From: JAHEZL01 sp964406465
GTDB taxonomy: Bacteria > Bacteroidota > Bacteroidia > Flavobacteriales_C > GCA-002722245
NCBI GenBank assembly: GCA_964406465.1
Contig: CAYORT010000017.1
Location: forward strand, 6,127 to 70,126
Direction of reading: 5' to 3'
DNA length: 64,000 nucleotides
Part shown: positions 43,693 to 52,437 of the stretch, piece by piece
How the letters are laid out: each line of letters starts with the position of its first letter
How positions within the stretch are numbered: the first letter of the stretch is position 1
Program-made: the position numbers and the translations under genes
Notes under the pieces: generated by a model
Databases searched by the model: none
The model's input: the letters and a program-made list of their open reading frames with translations, nothing else
What the model was told of the DNA's origin: nothing

Positions 43693-43804
43693 CAAAAAAA
43701 ACCTCTCGGAAACGAGAGGTTTATTATTCTTTAGATTTGGATAGTCAATTTAACGTTACCATTAAAGTGAGCGTCTAAGGAATCCTTAAAATTAATTTTC
43801 AAGG
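43693..43804 (-). ncRNA. candidate small RNA or attenuating leader
   Basis: On the minus strand a near-perfect promoter (separate entry) should start transcription near 43802. About 80 nt later comes a strong terminator hairpin (AACCTCTCG-TTTC-CGAGAGGTT, 43700-43721) followed by eight T. This defines a transcript of about 110 nt with no clear reading frame beyond ATG GTA ACG TTA AAT TGA. It may be a free small RNA or the leader of the MFS gene 50 bp further on, with the hairpin as attenuator. I cannot assign it to a known RNA family. Confidence 0.55.
43700..43721 (-). terminator. terminator hairpin upstream of the MFS gene
   Basis: Nine-bp perfect stem with a 4-nt loop followed on the minus strand by T8. 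It would end the preceding gene's transcript, the candidate small RNA, or both. Confidence 0.85.
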
Positions 43805-43808
43805 GGCG

Positions 43809-43837
43809 CAAATGTAATACAAAAATCCCGATTCAAA
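43809..43837 (-). promoter_or_regulatory. perfect Bacteroidota promoter downstream of the 182-aa gene
   Basis: Minus strand TTTG (43834-43837), a 17-bp spacer and TACATTTG (43809-43816): both boxes match TTTG-N17-TAnnTTTG exactly. It lies 26 bp after the stop of the gene at 43864 and about 170 bp before the MFS gene. Confidence 0.65.
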
Positions 43838-43863
43838 AAAATTAATTTACTGGCTATCAGTAA

Positions 43864-44412
43864 TCAAGCTACCAGCTTGTATTTCTGAAGAACGTCTTCC
43901 CAGTTCCAAATGAAGTTGCCAGTAATTTCACTAAGCGATTTAACAACTAGAGGGTTGGGGGAGTTTAATTTTTGAAAATGTTCTATTTGATATTCATTTA
44001 ATCCGTACTTATAAAACACAGCTTTTGAAATCACTTTTTCCAATTCATCGGTAGGTGATTTAAGCTGACAAATAAATGCTTCGTAGTTGTTGATGTTTTC
44101 CAAAGTTTCATCCTCGTGTCTTCCTTCCAAAGAAGCAATAAATTCATCAATGATGAGCAAGCGCATTCTGTTCAATTGTTCAGACGGAAAAAATCTTTTG
44201 AGGTTGTATAGGTTGGCGGCAAAAACAATGTATAAAAACCATTCCACCTGACGGGGGGAAATATTTGGTCGTTTTTTAAATTCTGTTTCGTGATTGATGT
44301 ACTCTGCTAAGGTTGGAAAACCGTCGATGGCTGCACTGTTGATCGTATCAACAAAAACCTGCGCGATTTTTTCTTCCTTCAATTTCTTTTTTCCAAATAA
44401 GGTAGAAAACAT
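43864..44412 (-). CDS. conserved protein of unknown function
   Basis: 182 residues from ATG 44410-44412 (MFSTLFGKKKLKEEKIA); a TTG three codons earlier is less likely. No signal peptide or membrane helix. The chain is mostly helical (EWFLYIVFAANLYNLKRFF, LEKVISKAVFYKYGLNEYQIEHF) and ends in NFIWNWEDVLQKYKLV. The look is of a cytosolic protein conserved in Bacteroidota, but I do not recognise a domain. It has its own -7 box about 40 bp upstream. Confidence 0.78.
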   Translation of the reverse strand: MFSTLFGKKKLKEEKIAQVFVDTINSAAIDGFPTLAEYINHETEFKKRPNISPRQVEWFLYIVFAANLYNLKRFFPSEQLNRMRLLIIDEFIASLEGRHEDETLENINNYEAFICQLKSPTDELEKVISKAVFYKYGLNEYQIEHFQKLNSPNPLVVKSLSEITGNFIWNWEDVLQKYKLVA

Positions 44413-44450
44413 ATTTATCAAGCTTTTGATGAGGAATTCCTCCGTTTGTA

Positions 44451-44458
44451 CAAATATA
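44451..44458 (-). promoter_or_regulatory. -7 promoter box of the 182-aa gene
   Basis: TATATTTG on the minus strand fits TAnnTTTG exactly and lies 38 bp before the ATG. A TTTG lies only 12 bp upstream, too close for the -33 box, so only the -7 element is claimed. Confidence 0.4.
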
Positions 44459-44529
44459 TACGTCGAAGCAAAGTAATGTTTTAACGACAGAAAGAAGTTA
44501 TTAAAGGTGAAGAGTTAATATGTGCCAAA

Positions 44530-46701
44530 CTACTGCACGAATTTTAAAAATGCAAAGTAGTTATTGCCGTTTTTAGTGAAATTTATTTTAGAAATATAAC
44601 AGCCGCTCGGCAATGTTTTTACCTCTATTTTTTTATCGCTATTACTTAGTGTTTTGTGCATTACCTCTTCTCCTAAAATGTTGTATATGCTCGCGCTTTG
44701 TAAAAGAATATTTTCATCAAACGACAAGTAAATATTTTGCTGCGAATAATAGGTGTGCAATAAATACTGATCTACAATTTCATTTACGTTGTCTCCTTTT
44801 ATTTCAGAGAAAAGTTGGAGTCCGCCCGACTTGTTACCAGCAATTAATGTGTATTTGTCGTTGTTGGTCAACTTTGCCATCGTTACCGAACTTTGAATTC
44901 CAGCATTGATGTCGCTGAAGTTTGAATTTTCTAAAGTGAAGGTGCCTGTTAAATTCCCATCGATATTGGTGAAATGTTGAATGGTTCCTTTTGCGCATCC
45001 TACCAATATTTCAGTGCTGCCGTTGTAATCGTAGATGTGTGGCACCGAGAAGCCGCTTAAGAATCCATCACTCACATTTACATTTCCGAAAGTGTTGGTT
45101 TGTAGAGTGAAAATTGGTGCGGTCAATGATCCTGTATTTTTAAAATAATTGAGATTGCCATCTTGCTCACCAACGATTAAATCTAGCAGTCCGTCTTTAT
45201 TGATGTCGAAAAGCATAGGTGTTGAAAATGCGCCTACATCAATGCTTTGAAATATGGGGGTTTCAATTACAAAGTTGGCGTTGTTGCCAGCACCTGCTGT
45301 GTTTTTAAAATAATGAATTTGTCCGTTGAACGCCCCAATTAACATATCTTCATCACCATCATTGTCTAAATCTCCAAAGGTTGGTTTCATAGCGGTGATG
45401 TTGTACTGAGATAAATTTGCAAAATCTGTTGCTTGCAATTCAAATTCGGGAGTTGAAGCATCGCCTGTGTTCACTAGTAAAGCCATTTTACCAACTTGCA
45501 TACTTTGGTTAACATCGTAAATGCCGTCGTTACTCACTAATAAGTCGAGAAGTCCATCGCCATTGTAATCGAAAAAAACAGGATAGCTCGTGCTGCCAAA
45601 ATCAAGCATGGTATTTACCAAAAAGTCTTTTTCTTGAAGTTCGAAATTATCGACATTGTTGTTTGATGTGTTTTTGTAATAATGAAGGCAGTTGTAATTT
45701 TCTTCTCCCTTGTTGTTCGGTGCAATCAATAAATCATGCTTGTTGTTTTGATCGATATCTGCAACAAAAGCTGCTGGGAAGGAGGTGAGGTTAACGGGGG
45801 AGTTGTAGTTGGGGAAGTTGGCGTCCTGACTAGTAATGTTGGCGTTGCTGGAGTTGCCTCCATTGGTGGCGTAGGTTAAGGCATTGAAGAGTACGTCGCC
45901 TATAATTAGATCTTTATCACCATCATTATCACCATCTAGGGCACAAAGTGTAGAGCCTGAATGAAGCTGTGTTTTTAAAACTATAGGTGTGCATGTTTTA
46001 TTAAGTGAAAGCGCATTGGTGAAGGGGTCTTCATTTACGTTTCCCCAGCAGGTATTGCTTAAAGCGAAAATTACGCTGTCGGAGTTACTGTATAATTCCA
46101 TCGACCGATTGGCATGAAATTCAATCGCACTTCCTGTAACATCAAAGGTGAGCATATCGATGTCGCCATCATAGTCGATATCGCTAAAAGCAGGAATGTC
46201 GCTTCCGGTCACGTACAAAGTGCTTTCAGTGCCGTAATACGATGATTTCACTTCGCTTTTAAGGAGGGTGAATTCTAGTTCGCCATCGCCGGTGTTTTTA
46301 TATACTTTAAATGAATTTTTATTTTGAATTAGCGTGGCGTTAGAAGTGAAAATATCTGCTTTCCCATCTTGATTGAAATCGAGTAAAAAAGCCCAGCTGG
46401 TCATTGATGGAAAGCTATCGGTGTAGGCTGGTGCATATAAATAGTCGCCACCATCAAAAAGATATACCGAGGCTAAATGACGCGCTCGGTCGAAAATGAA
46501 AAGATCTAGGTTCCCATCGTGATTAAGGTCGAAATTAGAAATTTGAGCGTTGTTTATTCCTCCTGCCCAGGCGTTTGTTAAATTTTTGTTTCCATTACTA
46601 ACAATTATGTTGGTGGAAGGGTAAACTTGCAATTGTGAAAATGCACAAAATTGTAGTGCAAACAAAAGAGTGAATAATGTATGGAGAGGCTTATGGCTCA
46701 T
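44530..46701 (-). CDS. FG-GAP/VCBS-repeat T9SS type A cargo
   Basis: A secreted protein of about 723 residues starting at ATG 46699-46701 (MSHKPLHTLFTLLFALQFCAFSQ, signal peptide); a GTG two codons upstream is the alternative. The body is a set of FG-GAP/VCBS propeller repeats with calcium loops D-x-N-x-D-G-x-x-D: DLNHDGNLDLFIFD, DFNQDGKADIF, DYDGDIDML, DGDNDGDKDLIIGD, DYNGDGLLDLLVS, DLDNDGDEDMLIG and DINKDGLLDLIVGE. A type A sorting domain closes it (SASIYNILGEEVM, LPSGCYISKINF). Likely a calcium-stabilised surface adhesin or scaffold; no catalytic residues are evident. Confidence 0.88.
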   Translation of the reverse strand: MSHKPLHTLFTLLFALQFCAFSQLQVYPSTNIIVSNGNKNLTNAWAGGINNAQISNFDLNHDGNLDLFIFDRARHLASVYLFDGGDYLYAPAYTDSFPSMTSWAFLLDFNQDGKADIFTSNATLIQNKNSFKVYKNTGDGELEFTLLKSEVKSSYYGTESTLYVTGSDIPAFSDIDYDGDIDMLTFDVTGSAIEFHANRSMELYSNSDSVIFALSNTCWGNVNEDPFTNALSLNKTCTPIVLKTQLHSGSTLCALDGDNDGDKDLIIGDVLFNALTYATNGGNSSNANITSQDANFPNYNSPVNLTSFPAAFVADIDQNNKHDLLIAPNNKGEENYNCLHYYKNTSNNNVDNFELQEKDFLVNTMLDFGSTSYPVFFDYNGDGLLDLLVSNDGIYDVNQSMQVGKMALLVNTGDASTPEFELQATDFANLSQYNITAMKPTFGDLDNDGDEDMLIGAFNGQIHYFKNTAGAGNNANFVIETPIFQSIDVGAFSTPMLFDINKDGLLDLIVGEQDGNLNYFKNTGSLTAPIFTLQTNTFGNVNVSDGFLSGFSVPHIYDYNGSTEILVGCAKGTIQHFTNIDGNLTGTFTLENSNFSDINAGIQSSVTMAKLTNNDKYTLIAGNKSGGLQLFSEIKGDNVNEIVDQYLLHTYYSQQNIYLSFDENILLQSASIYNILGEEVMHKTLSNSDKKIEVKTLPSGCYISKINFTKNGNNYFAFLKFVQ

Positions 46702-46795
46702 GGTCACAAGATAATAAAAAATGTATTTGGTGCTAAAATAAAAATCACATCAAATTACATTTTAGAGAGGCCTTAAATTTTGTTGGAAATTAGTG

Positions 46796-46827
46796 TTTGT
46801 TAAATCATTTGCTATAATTTATATTTG
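46796..46827 (+). promoter_or_regulatory. promoter of secDF-tatA
   Basis: TTTG (46796-46799), a 20-bp spacer and TATATTTG (46820-46827), an exact match to both boxes. The ATG is 33 bp downstream of the -7 box. Confidence 0.65.
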
Positions 46828-46860
46828 TCGTCCTTTAAAATGAAATAGAACTAATTTTTT

Positions 46861-49800
46861 ATGCAAAATAGCGGAATTCTTAAGGTTTTAACCATTATCC
46901 TAGTATTTGTTTGTGTTTACGAACTTACTTTCACTTTTAAAACGAAAAGCGTTGAAGGCGACGCTAAGGCACAAGCAGGTAATAGCGCTGAGAAATACAG
47001 AAGCTTGATAAAAGCCAAAGAGAACGATGTTGTTTTAAATCTATTGGGGGCAGAATATACTTACAAAGAGTGTAAAGAAAGAGAAATCAACTTAGGTTTG
47101 GACTTACGTGGTGGGGTTTCTGTAACTGTGGAGATTGCCTTAGAAAACTTAGTGCGTCAAATGGCGGGAGCGAACGCTAATACTCCTGAATTCCAAATGG
47201 CAATTGCAAGAGCAAATGAAATTAAAAGAACTAGTGCAGATAATTATGTAGATGTATTCTATGGTGCTTACCAAGAATTATACAATGCTGGAAAAATTAA
47301 ACAATCGTTCGTTTCTATTTTCAAAAATCAAGACAACAGCAAAGAGTTGGGTAACGATGCCACTGATAAAGAGGCGGTAAAATATTTAGAGGAATACGCA
47401 GATAAAGCGGTAGATGAGTCTTTCAAAGTATTGAGAACAAGGGTAGTTCAGTTTGGTATTGCTCAGCCATCTATCAAGAGAGTCGGTAAAACGGGCAGAA
47501 TTATGGTTGATCTTCCTGGTGTAGAAGATATTGAGCGTGTTAGAAAGGTGTTGCAAGGTTCAGCTAACTTAGAGTTCTGGGATACTTACTTAATTGGTGA
47601 ATTGCAACAAAATGTGGAGCAAGCTGATAAAGAGGCTGCTGCTTATGAAGAGTTTTACAATGCTAATAACAAGAAAGCTGAAGTAGCTGTTGATACAACG
47701 AAGTCGAAAAGTGTATTAGGTTTATTGTCGGCTCAAACTAAGCCTACAACAAAAGACACTGCTAAGAAAGCCCAAACGGATAGTTCTAAAACCGATGTAG
47801 CTAAGGATGATAAGACTACAAAACCTTTGATTTCTAGATTAAGTGGCTGGAACGATGGTTCATTTGCGGTGTTATTGGCCGATACCCCTAAAGTGAATTT
47901 CTATTTCAACTTGGCTAAGGCTAAAGGGATTTTCGAAAGAAACTTCATGTTAGGATGGGGTAGTGAGGTAATCACTGGCGATAAAAAGGCTCAATATGCC
48001 CTTACTTATTTCTTAAGAGGTGAGCATGGTGAGGCTAAAGGTGGTTTATCAGGTGATGTTATTAAATATGCTGTTGCTGAAAACGATCCAGCCGATGGTT
48101 CTCCTGTAGTATCTCTTACTTTCAATGCTTCTGGTATGAAGAAGTGGGCAGAAATGACTCAAACTTCATACGACAACAGAAGAGCTGTAGGTAACGACGG
48201 TAGAATGGCTGGTAGACCAATTGCTATTGTAATGGACGGCTTGGTTTTCTCTGCTCCAGGTGCCAATGATGGTCCGATCACTGAAGGTCGTACACAAATC
48301 TCTGGTGGCGCTGGTAAAGAAGGATGGAACCACGACTTAACTACAGTATTGAATGCAGGTCGTTTCCCTGCTCCGGTAAAGATTGTTGAAGAAGCTTATG
48401 TTGGTCCGTCTTTAGGTGCAGAAGCTGTTCAATCTGGTTTCATGTCATTCTTAATTGCGTTGTTAGCAGTATTGGTGTTCATGGCTTTCTTCTACGGTAA
48501 AGCAGGTTGGATTGCCAACGTAGCGTTGGTAGCGAACTTATTCTTTATTATAGGAGCATTAGCTGCCTTCCCACTCATTTCGTTAACGCTTCCTGGTGTT
48601 GCCGGTATCGTGCTTACAGTGGGTATGTCGGTAGATGCCAACGTACTTATCTACGAGCGTATTCGTGAGGAGCTTCGAGCAGGTAAAGGAATTAAATTGG
48701 CTTTGAATGATGGTTATAAGCATGCTATGTCGGCGATTATCGATAGTAACTTCACTTCTTTAATTACCGGTATCATTCTTTGGTATTTCGGTTCTGGTGT
48801 GATTGAAGGTTTTGCTCAAACTTTGGTAATCGGTATCCTTACTTCATTGTTTGCATCATTGTTTATCTCTAGAATTATTTTCGATGCTTTATTGAAAAGA
48901 GATAAGATGTTGACTTTTGCTACTAAGAACACCGAGAACTTCATGTTGGGTGCCAACTATAAGATTATAGGTAACAGAAAGAAAGCTTATGCTTTATCTA
49001 TTATCTTTTCTGTGGTGGCGATTTTGTCTATTGCTACTAAAGGCTTCGACTTAGGTGTTGATTTCTCGGGTGGTAGAACATATATCGTTCGCTTCGATAA
49101 GGCAGTTGATGGTACTAAAATAGCAGAGTCTTTAACTAAGGAATTTGTTGATGCAAGAGGCAATGCTTTGGCTCCAGAGGTTAAACAATATGGTGAAGAC
49201 AATCAGTTCGCTATCACTACTAGGTATTTGATTGATGAAGCTGGAAATGATGTGAATCAAAAAGTTGAGGCTAAGTTGTTTGCTGGTTTGAAACCATTCT
49301 TGCCTGTCGATATGGATTTTACAACTTTCTCAAAAGATAAAGAAGGTAAAACTATTGGTAGAATGAATTCGATTGCAGTTGGTGCTGAGGTTGCAGATGA
49401 TATTAAAACGTCGGCCTTCTGGTCGGTATTACTTTCATTAGTAGCGATCTTTATCTATGTATTTGTAAGATTCCGTAAATTGTCATTTAGTGTTGGCGCT
49501 TTGGTGGCTTTATTCCACGACGTGTTATTCTTGTTGGGCTTATTCTCTATATTGCATGGTATTGTTCCATTCTCATTAGAAATCAATCAGGCCTTTATTG
49601 CAGCGGTATTAACTGTATTGGGGTACTCTATCAATGACACGGTGGTAGTATTCGATAGAATTCGTGAGTACAATTTGTTATATAGTAACAAGAAAAGTGT
49701 TGGAGATATTGCAAACATAGCCTTAAACAGTACATTCGGTAGAACAATCAATACCTCTATGACTATCTTCTTGGTATTGTTGGCAATCTTCATCTTTGGA

Positions 49801-49932
49801 GGTGAGTCTATTCGCGGATTCTCTTTCGCATTGTTGATTGGTATTGTTGTAGGTACTTATTCTTCATTGTTCATTGCTACACCTATATATGTAGACATGG
49901 CAAAAAACGATAAAGATGCTATTAAAGAGTAG
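46861..49932 (+). CDS. secDF: protein translocase subunit SecDF (fused)
   Basis: Proton-driven accessory of the Sec translocon, here as one 1023-residue chain. SecD half: first membrane helix (about 6-24), LGLDLRGGVSVTVEI, the periplasmic P1 domain with VRVVQFGIAQPSIKRVG-like sequence, then five helices with VGMSVDANVLIYERIREEL (D in the proton path). SecF half from about residue 700: GFDLGVDFSGGRTYIVRF, then helices with VLGYSINDTVVVFDRIRE. A Lys/Thr/Asp-rich low-complexity insert (about 280-320, DTTKSKSVLG...DDKTTKP) is unusual and probably a flexible periplasmic loop. Fusion of SecD and SecF is common in Bacteroidota. tatA overlaps the stop by 17 bp. Confidence 0.96.
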   Translation: MQNSGILKVLTIILVFVCVYELTFTFKTKSVEGDAKAQAGNSAEKYRSLIKAKENDVVLNLLGAEYTYKECKEREINLGLDLRGGVSVTVEIALENLVRQMAGANANTPEFQMAIARANEIKRTSADNYVDVFYGAYQELYNAGKIKQSFVSIFKNQDNSKELGNDATDKEAVKYLEEYADKAVDESFKVLRTRVVQFGIAQPSIKRVGKTGRIMVDLPGVEDIERVRKVLQGSANLEFWDTYLIGELQQNVEQADKEAAAYEEFYNANNKKAEVAVDTTKSKSVLGLLSAQTKPTTKDTAKKAQTDSSKTDVAKDDKTTKPLISRLSGWNDGSFAVLLADTPKVNFYFNLAKAKGIFERNFMLGWGSEVITGDKKAQYALTYFLRGEHGEAKGGLSGDVIKYAVAENDPADGSPVVSLTFNASGMKKWAEMTQTSYDNRRAVGNDGRMAGRPIAIVMDGLVFSAPGANDGPITEGRTQISGGAGKEGWNHDLTTVLNAGRFPAPVKIVEEAYVGPSLGAEAVQSGFMSFLIALLAVLVFMAFFYGKAGWIANVALVANLFFIIGALAAFPLISLTLPGVAGIVLTVGMSVDANVLIYERIREELRAGKGIKLALNDGYKHAMSAIIDSNFTSLITGIILWYFGSGVIEGFAQTLVIGILTSLFASLFISRIIFDALLKRDKMLTFATKNTENFMLGANYKIIGNRKKAYALSIIFSVVAILSIATKGFDLGVDFSGGRTYIVRFDKAVDGTKIAESLTKEFVDARGNALAPEVKQYGEDNQFAITTRYLIDEAGNDVNQKVEAKLFAGLKPFLPVDMDFTTFSKDKEGKTIGRMNSIAVGAEVADDIKTSAFWSVLLSLVAIFIYVFVRFRKLSFSVGALVALFHDVLFLLGLFSILHGIVPFSLEINQAFIAAVLTVLGYSINDTVVVFDRIREYNLLYSNKKSVGDIANIALNSTFGRTINTSMTIFLVLLAIFIFGGESIRGFSFALLIGIVVGTYSSLFIATPIYVDMAKNDKDAIKE

Positions 49933-50173
49933 TCACCTTCTTTTTCTATCGCCAAGCGGTGGCGAAATCATGCTCATTTTAGTAGTGATTTTGCTTTTGT
50001 TTGGCTCTAAGAATATTCCCGAAATTGCGCGTAACCTTGGTAAGGGTATGCGTGAAATCAAAAATGTAACAGGGGAGATTCAAAATGAAATTAAGAAGGG
50101 GATGCATGAAGAAACTAAACAAGTACAGGACATAGCAGATGAATTGCAGAAGGATGTAGATAAAACCCTGTAA
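49916..50173 (+). CDS. tatA: Sec-independent translocase component TatA
   Basis: An 85-residue protein with one membrane helix (about 16-34, GGEIMLILVVILLLFG) followed by the amphipathic helix SKNIPEIARNLGKGMREIKN and a charged tail, the TatA/E layout. TatA forms the pore for folded Tat substrates with TatC, which is not in the window. The start ATG overlaps the end of secDF by 17 bp, so translation of the two export components is probably coupled. The N-terminal extension MLLKSSHLLFLSPS is slightly longer than usual. Confidence 0.9.
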   Translation: MLLKSSHLLFLSPSGGEIMLILVVILLLFGSKNIPEIARNLGKGMREIKNVTGEIQNEIKKGMHEETKQVQDIADELQKDVDKTL

Positions 50174-50210
50174 TTGCTTAATGAATTGTAATAATTGGAA
50201 ATTTTTTTTG

Positions 50211-50240
50211 TTGTTTCCTAAAAAAATATTGATACTTTTA
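50211..50240 (+). promoter_or_regulatory. probable promoter of the PorE-type lipoprotein gene
   Basis: TTG (50211-50213), a 19-bp spacer and TACTTTTA (50233-50240), one mismatch from TAnnTTTG, 32 bp before the start codon. Confidence 0.4.
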
Positions 50241-50272
50241 GCTTTCTTAATAGGGGTAATTAAAAATTAAAA

Positions 50273-52375
50273 ATGATGAATTTAAAGAGTTCTTTTTATG
50301 CTGTAGCCATTGTGTTAGCAGCTTTTACATTTACTAGATGTGGTTCATCTGTTGGTACAGCAGAGCAATTACACGACGAAAAGAAATATTCTTTAGCAGC
50401 CGAAAAACTTATTGATAAGTTGGCGAAAGAACCAAACGAAGCTAAAAAAGCAGAGATTACCTATCAAATTGCCGAGAATTACATGGCGGTTAGAAAGTAT
50501 GATTTAGCTGTTCAATGGTATGAAAACGCCGAAAAAGTAAATTATGGTGAAGCTCACCCTGAGTTGATCCTTAAATTGGCCGATGCTTACAAAGCTACTT
50601 GCCGTTACGATGAGGCTCAAAAAAAATACAACGAATACCTAAAACGCGTTCCAAATGACAAACAAGCGCTTAACGGTGCTAAGGCTTGTGAATTGGGTGC
50701 TGAATGGCAAAACAAACCAACTCGTCACAAAATTGAAAATGTGGTGATGTTGAACACAGCTAATGATGATGTGGCTCCTATTTACATCTACAAAAACGCT
50801 AACAAGAAAACTTACAATCAATTGCTTTTCTATTCTTACAGACCGGGTACAACTGGTGGTGTGGAGTCGGAAGTAATGGGACAAAGTTTTCCCGACTTGT
50901 TTGCTTCTACTTTAGATAATAAAGGTAAATGGAGTGTTCCAGCGATTATCCCTGGTGATGCAAATACTCCTTACGCTGAAGGTGGTTCAACTTACGATCC
51001 TAAAAACAAAGTATTGTACTTTACAAGATGTACTAAAGAGAAAAAAGAAAATACCTATTGCGCTATTTACACTGCAAAAGGTGATGATAAAAAGTTAGAG
51101 GGTTCAATTTTATTGGGTGGTCTTGGTCCGGATACATTTAACATCGCTCAACCAGCTTTGAGTCCAGATGGTATGAAATTATACTTTGTATCTAATATGC
51201 CAGGCGGACAAGGTGGTAGTGATATTTGGGTAACAAACTATGATAAAGGAACCAAAACTTGGGGTAGCCCAGTTAACCTTGGTCCGGAAATCAACACCGC
51301 TAAAAACGAAATGTTCCCTTTCATCCACAATGATGGTACTTTATACTTCAGTTCAAATGGTCATATCGGTATAGGTGGATACGACTTATTTAAAGCAGCT
51401 AGCAACCAATCTTCTTTTGGGCCGGTTGTAAACTTAAGATACCCAATGAACTCATGTGCTGATGATGTTGCCATCATCTTTGAAGATAAAGCTGAAAGAG
51501 GTTATTTAACTTCAAACAGAACTGGTAGCAAAGGTGGTTTGGATATTTGGTCGTTTAACTTGCCTCCTATTGAGATTACATGTAAAGGTGTGGTAAGTGT
51601 TTTAGGAGATACAAACACTAAAGTTGCAAATGTTAAGGTTACTGTAAAAGTGAGTGACAATACTCAATTAGATTTAGTTTCTGATGCAAGTGGTAAATTT
51701 GAATTCAAATTAGCTCCAAACATGAACTATACTATTGGAGGTAAATCTGAAGAAGTTCACCAAGATGGTCCTTGGAACGTAAAAGGGAAATTGAAATACT
51801 TCTCTTCTAAAGAGTTATTGGTATCGACTGTTAATGTTAATGAATCAAGAAACTACGAATGTAGAGTGGAACTTCCTCCAATCCCTACAACAGGTATTGA
51901 ATTACCAAACATTGAGTACGAATACAACAAGTCAGTGTTGACGCCAGAGGCTAAAATCAGCTTGAATGGTTTGGTGGATATCTTGAAAGAAAATCCAACA
52001 CTTTCTATCGAGTTAGGTTCTCATACCGACTTTAGAGGTAGTGCTGATTATAACAGAAAACTAGCTCAAGCCCGTGCTGAATCTGCAGTTAGATATTTGA
52101 TTGAAAAAGGAATTGATCCAAGCAGAATGAAAGCAAAAGGTTTTGGTGAAGACAAACCAAAAGTAATCAATGAGCAAAATTTGAAATTCGTTCCAGAGAA
52201 ATATAGATCAGTTTTCCCAATTGGAACTGTGTTAGATGAGAAATTCATTAATTCATTAAAAACTAAGGAATTAACTGAAGCAGCTCACCAGTTAAACCGT
52301 CGTACTGAATTCCAAGTATTGTGTTCTGACTGGGCAGCAGGTAAAGCGGCTGACGCATGTATGTCAAATAAATAG
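50273..52375 (+). CDS. TPR-PD40-OmpA lipoprotein, PorE-like
   Basis: A 700-residue envelope lipoprotein; the signal ends FTFTRC, followed by TPR helices (about 30-140, KKYSLAAEKLIDKLAKEPNE), a PD40 propeller (about 175-420, with YFVSNMPGGQGGSDIWV, LYFSSNGHIGIGGYDLF and LTSNRTGSKGGLDIWSF), a carboxypeptidase-regulatory-like fold (about 430-535) and an OmpA domain (about 545-690: NIEYEYNKSVLTPEAK, LGSHTDFRGSADYN, ARAESAVRYLI, LNRRTEFQV). The order and the lipid anchor match PorE of Porphyromonas T9SS. It differs from the paralogue at 16807 by the lipobox and a disulfide-prone C-terminal tail. It stands alone with its own promoter. Confidence 0.9.
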   Translation: MMNLKSSFYAVAIVLAAFTFTRCGSSVGTAEQLHDEKKYSLAAEKLIDKLAKEPNEAKKAEITYQIAENYMAVRKYDLAVQWYENAEKVNYGEAHPELILKLADAYKATCRYDEAQKKYNEYLKRVPNDKQALNGAKACELGAEWQNKPTRHKIENVVMLNTANDDVAPIYIYKNANKKTYNQLLFYSYRPGTTGGVESEVMGQSFPDLFASTLDNKGKWSVPAIIPGDANTPYAEGGSTYDPKNKVLYFTRCTKEKKENTYCAIYTAKGDDKKLEGSILLGGLGPDTFNIAQPALSPDGMKLYFVSNMPGGQGGSDIWVTNYDKGTKTWGSPVNLGPEINTAKNEMFPFIHNDGTLYFSSNGHIGIGGYDLFKAASNQSSFGPVVNLRYPMNSCADDVAIIFEDKAERGYLTSNRTGSKGGLDIWSFNLPPIEITCKGVVSVLGDTNTKVANVKVTVKVSDNTQLDLVSDASGKFEFKLAPNMNYTIGGKSEEVHQDGPWNVKGKLKYFSSKELLVSTVNVNESRNYECRVELPPIPTTGIELPNIEYEYNKSVLTPEAKISLNGLVDILKENPTLSIELGSHTDFRGSADYNRKLAQARAESAVRYLIEKGIDPSRMKAKGFGEDKPKVINEQNLKFVPEKYRSVFPIGTVLDEKFINSLKTKELTEAAHQLNRRTEFQVLCSDWAAGKAADACMSNK

Positions 52376-52396
52376 CATAACAATTTTATATATGAT

Positions 52397-52423
52397 AAAG
52401 CATCCCTATTTTTGGGATGCTTT
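52397..52423 (+). terminator. rho-independent terminator before purM
   Basis: AAAGCATCCC, a 7-nt loop and GGGATGCTTT followed by a T-rich tail (TCATTTTTATTC). It ends the PorE-type transcript 22 bp after the stop and lies just before the purM start. Confidence 0.85.
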
Positions 52424-52437
52424 TCATTTTTATTCAA

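Noticed and set aside
49916..49932. Programmed frameshift joining SecDF and TatA
   Set aside because: No slippery heptamer was seen, and TatA has its own ATG and a complete family layout; a simple gene overlap is enough.
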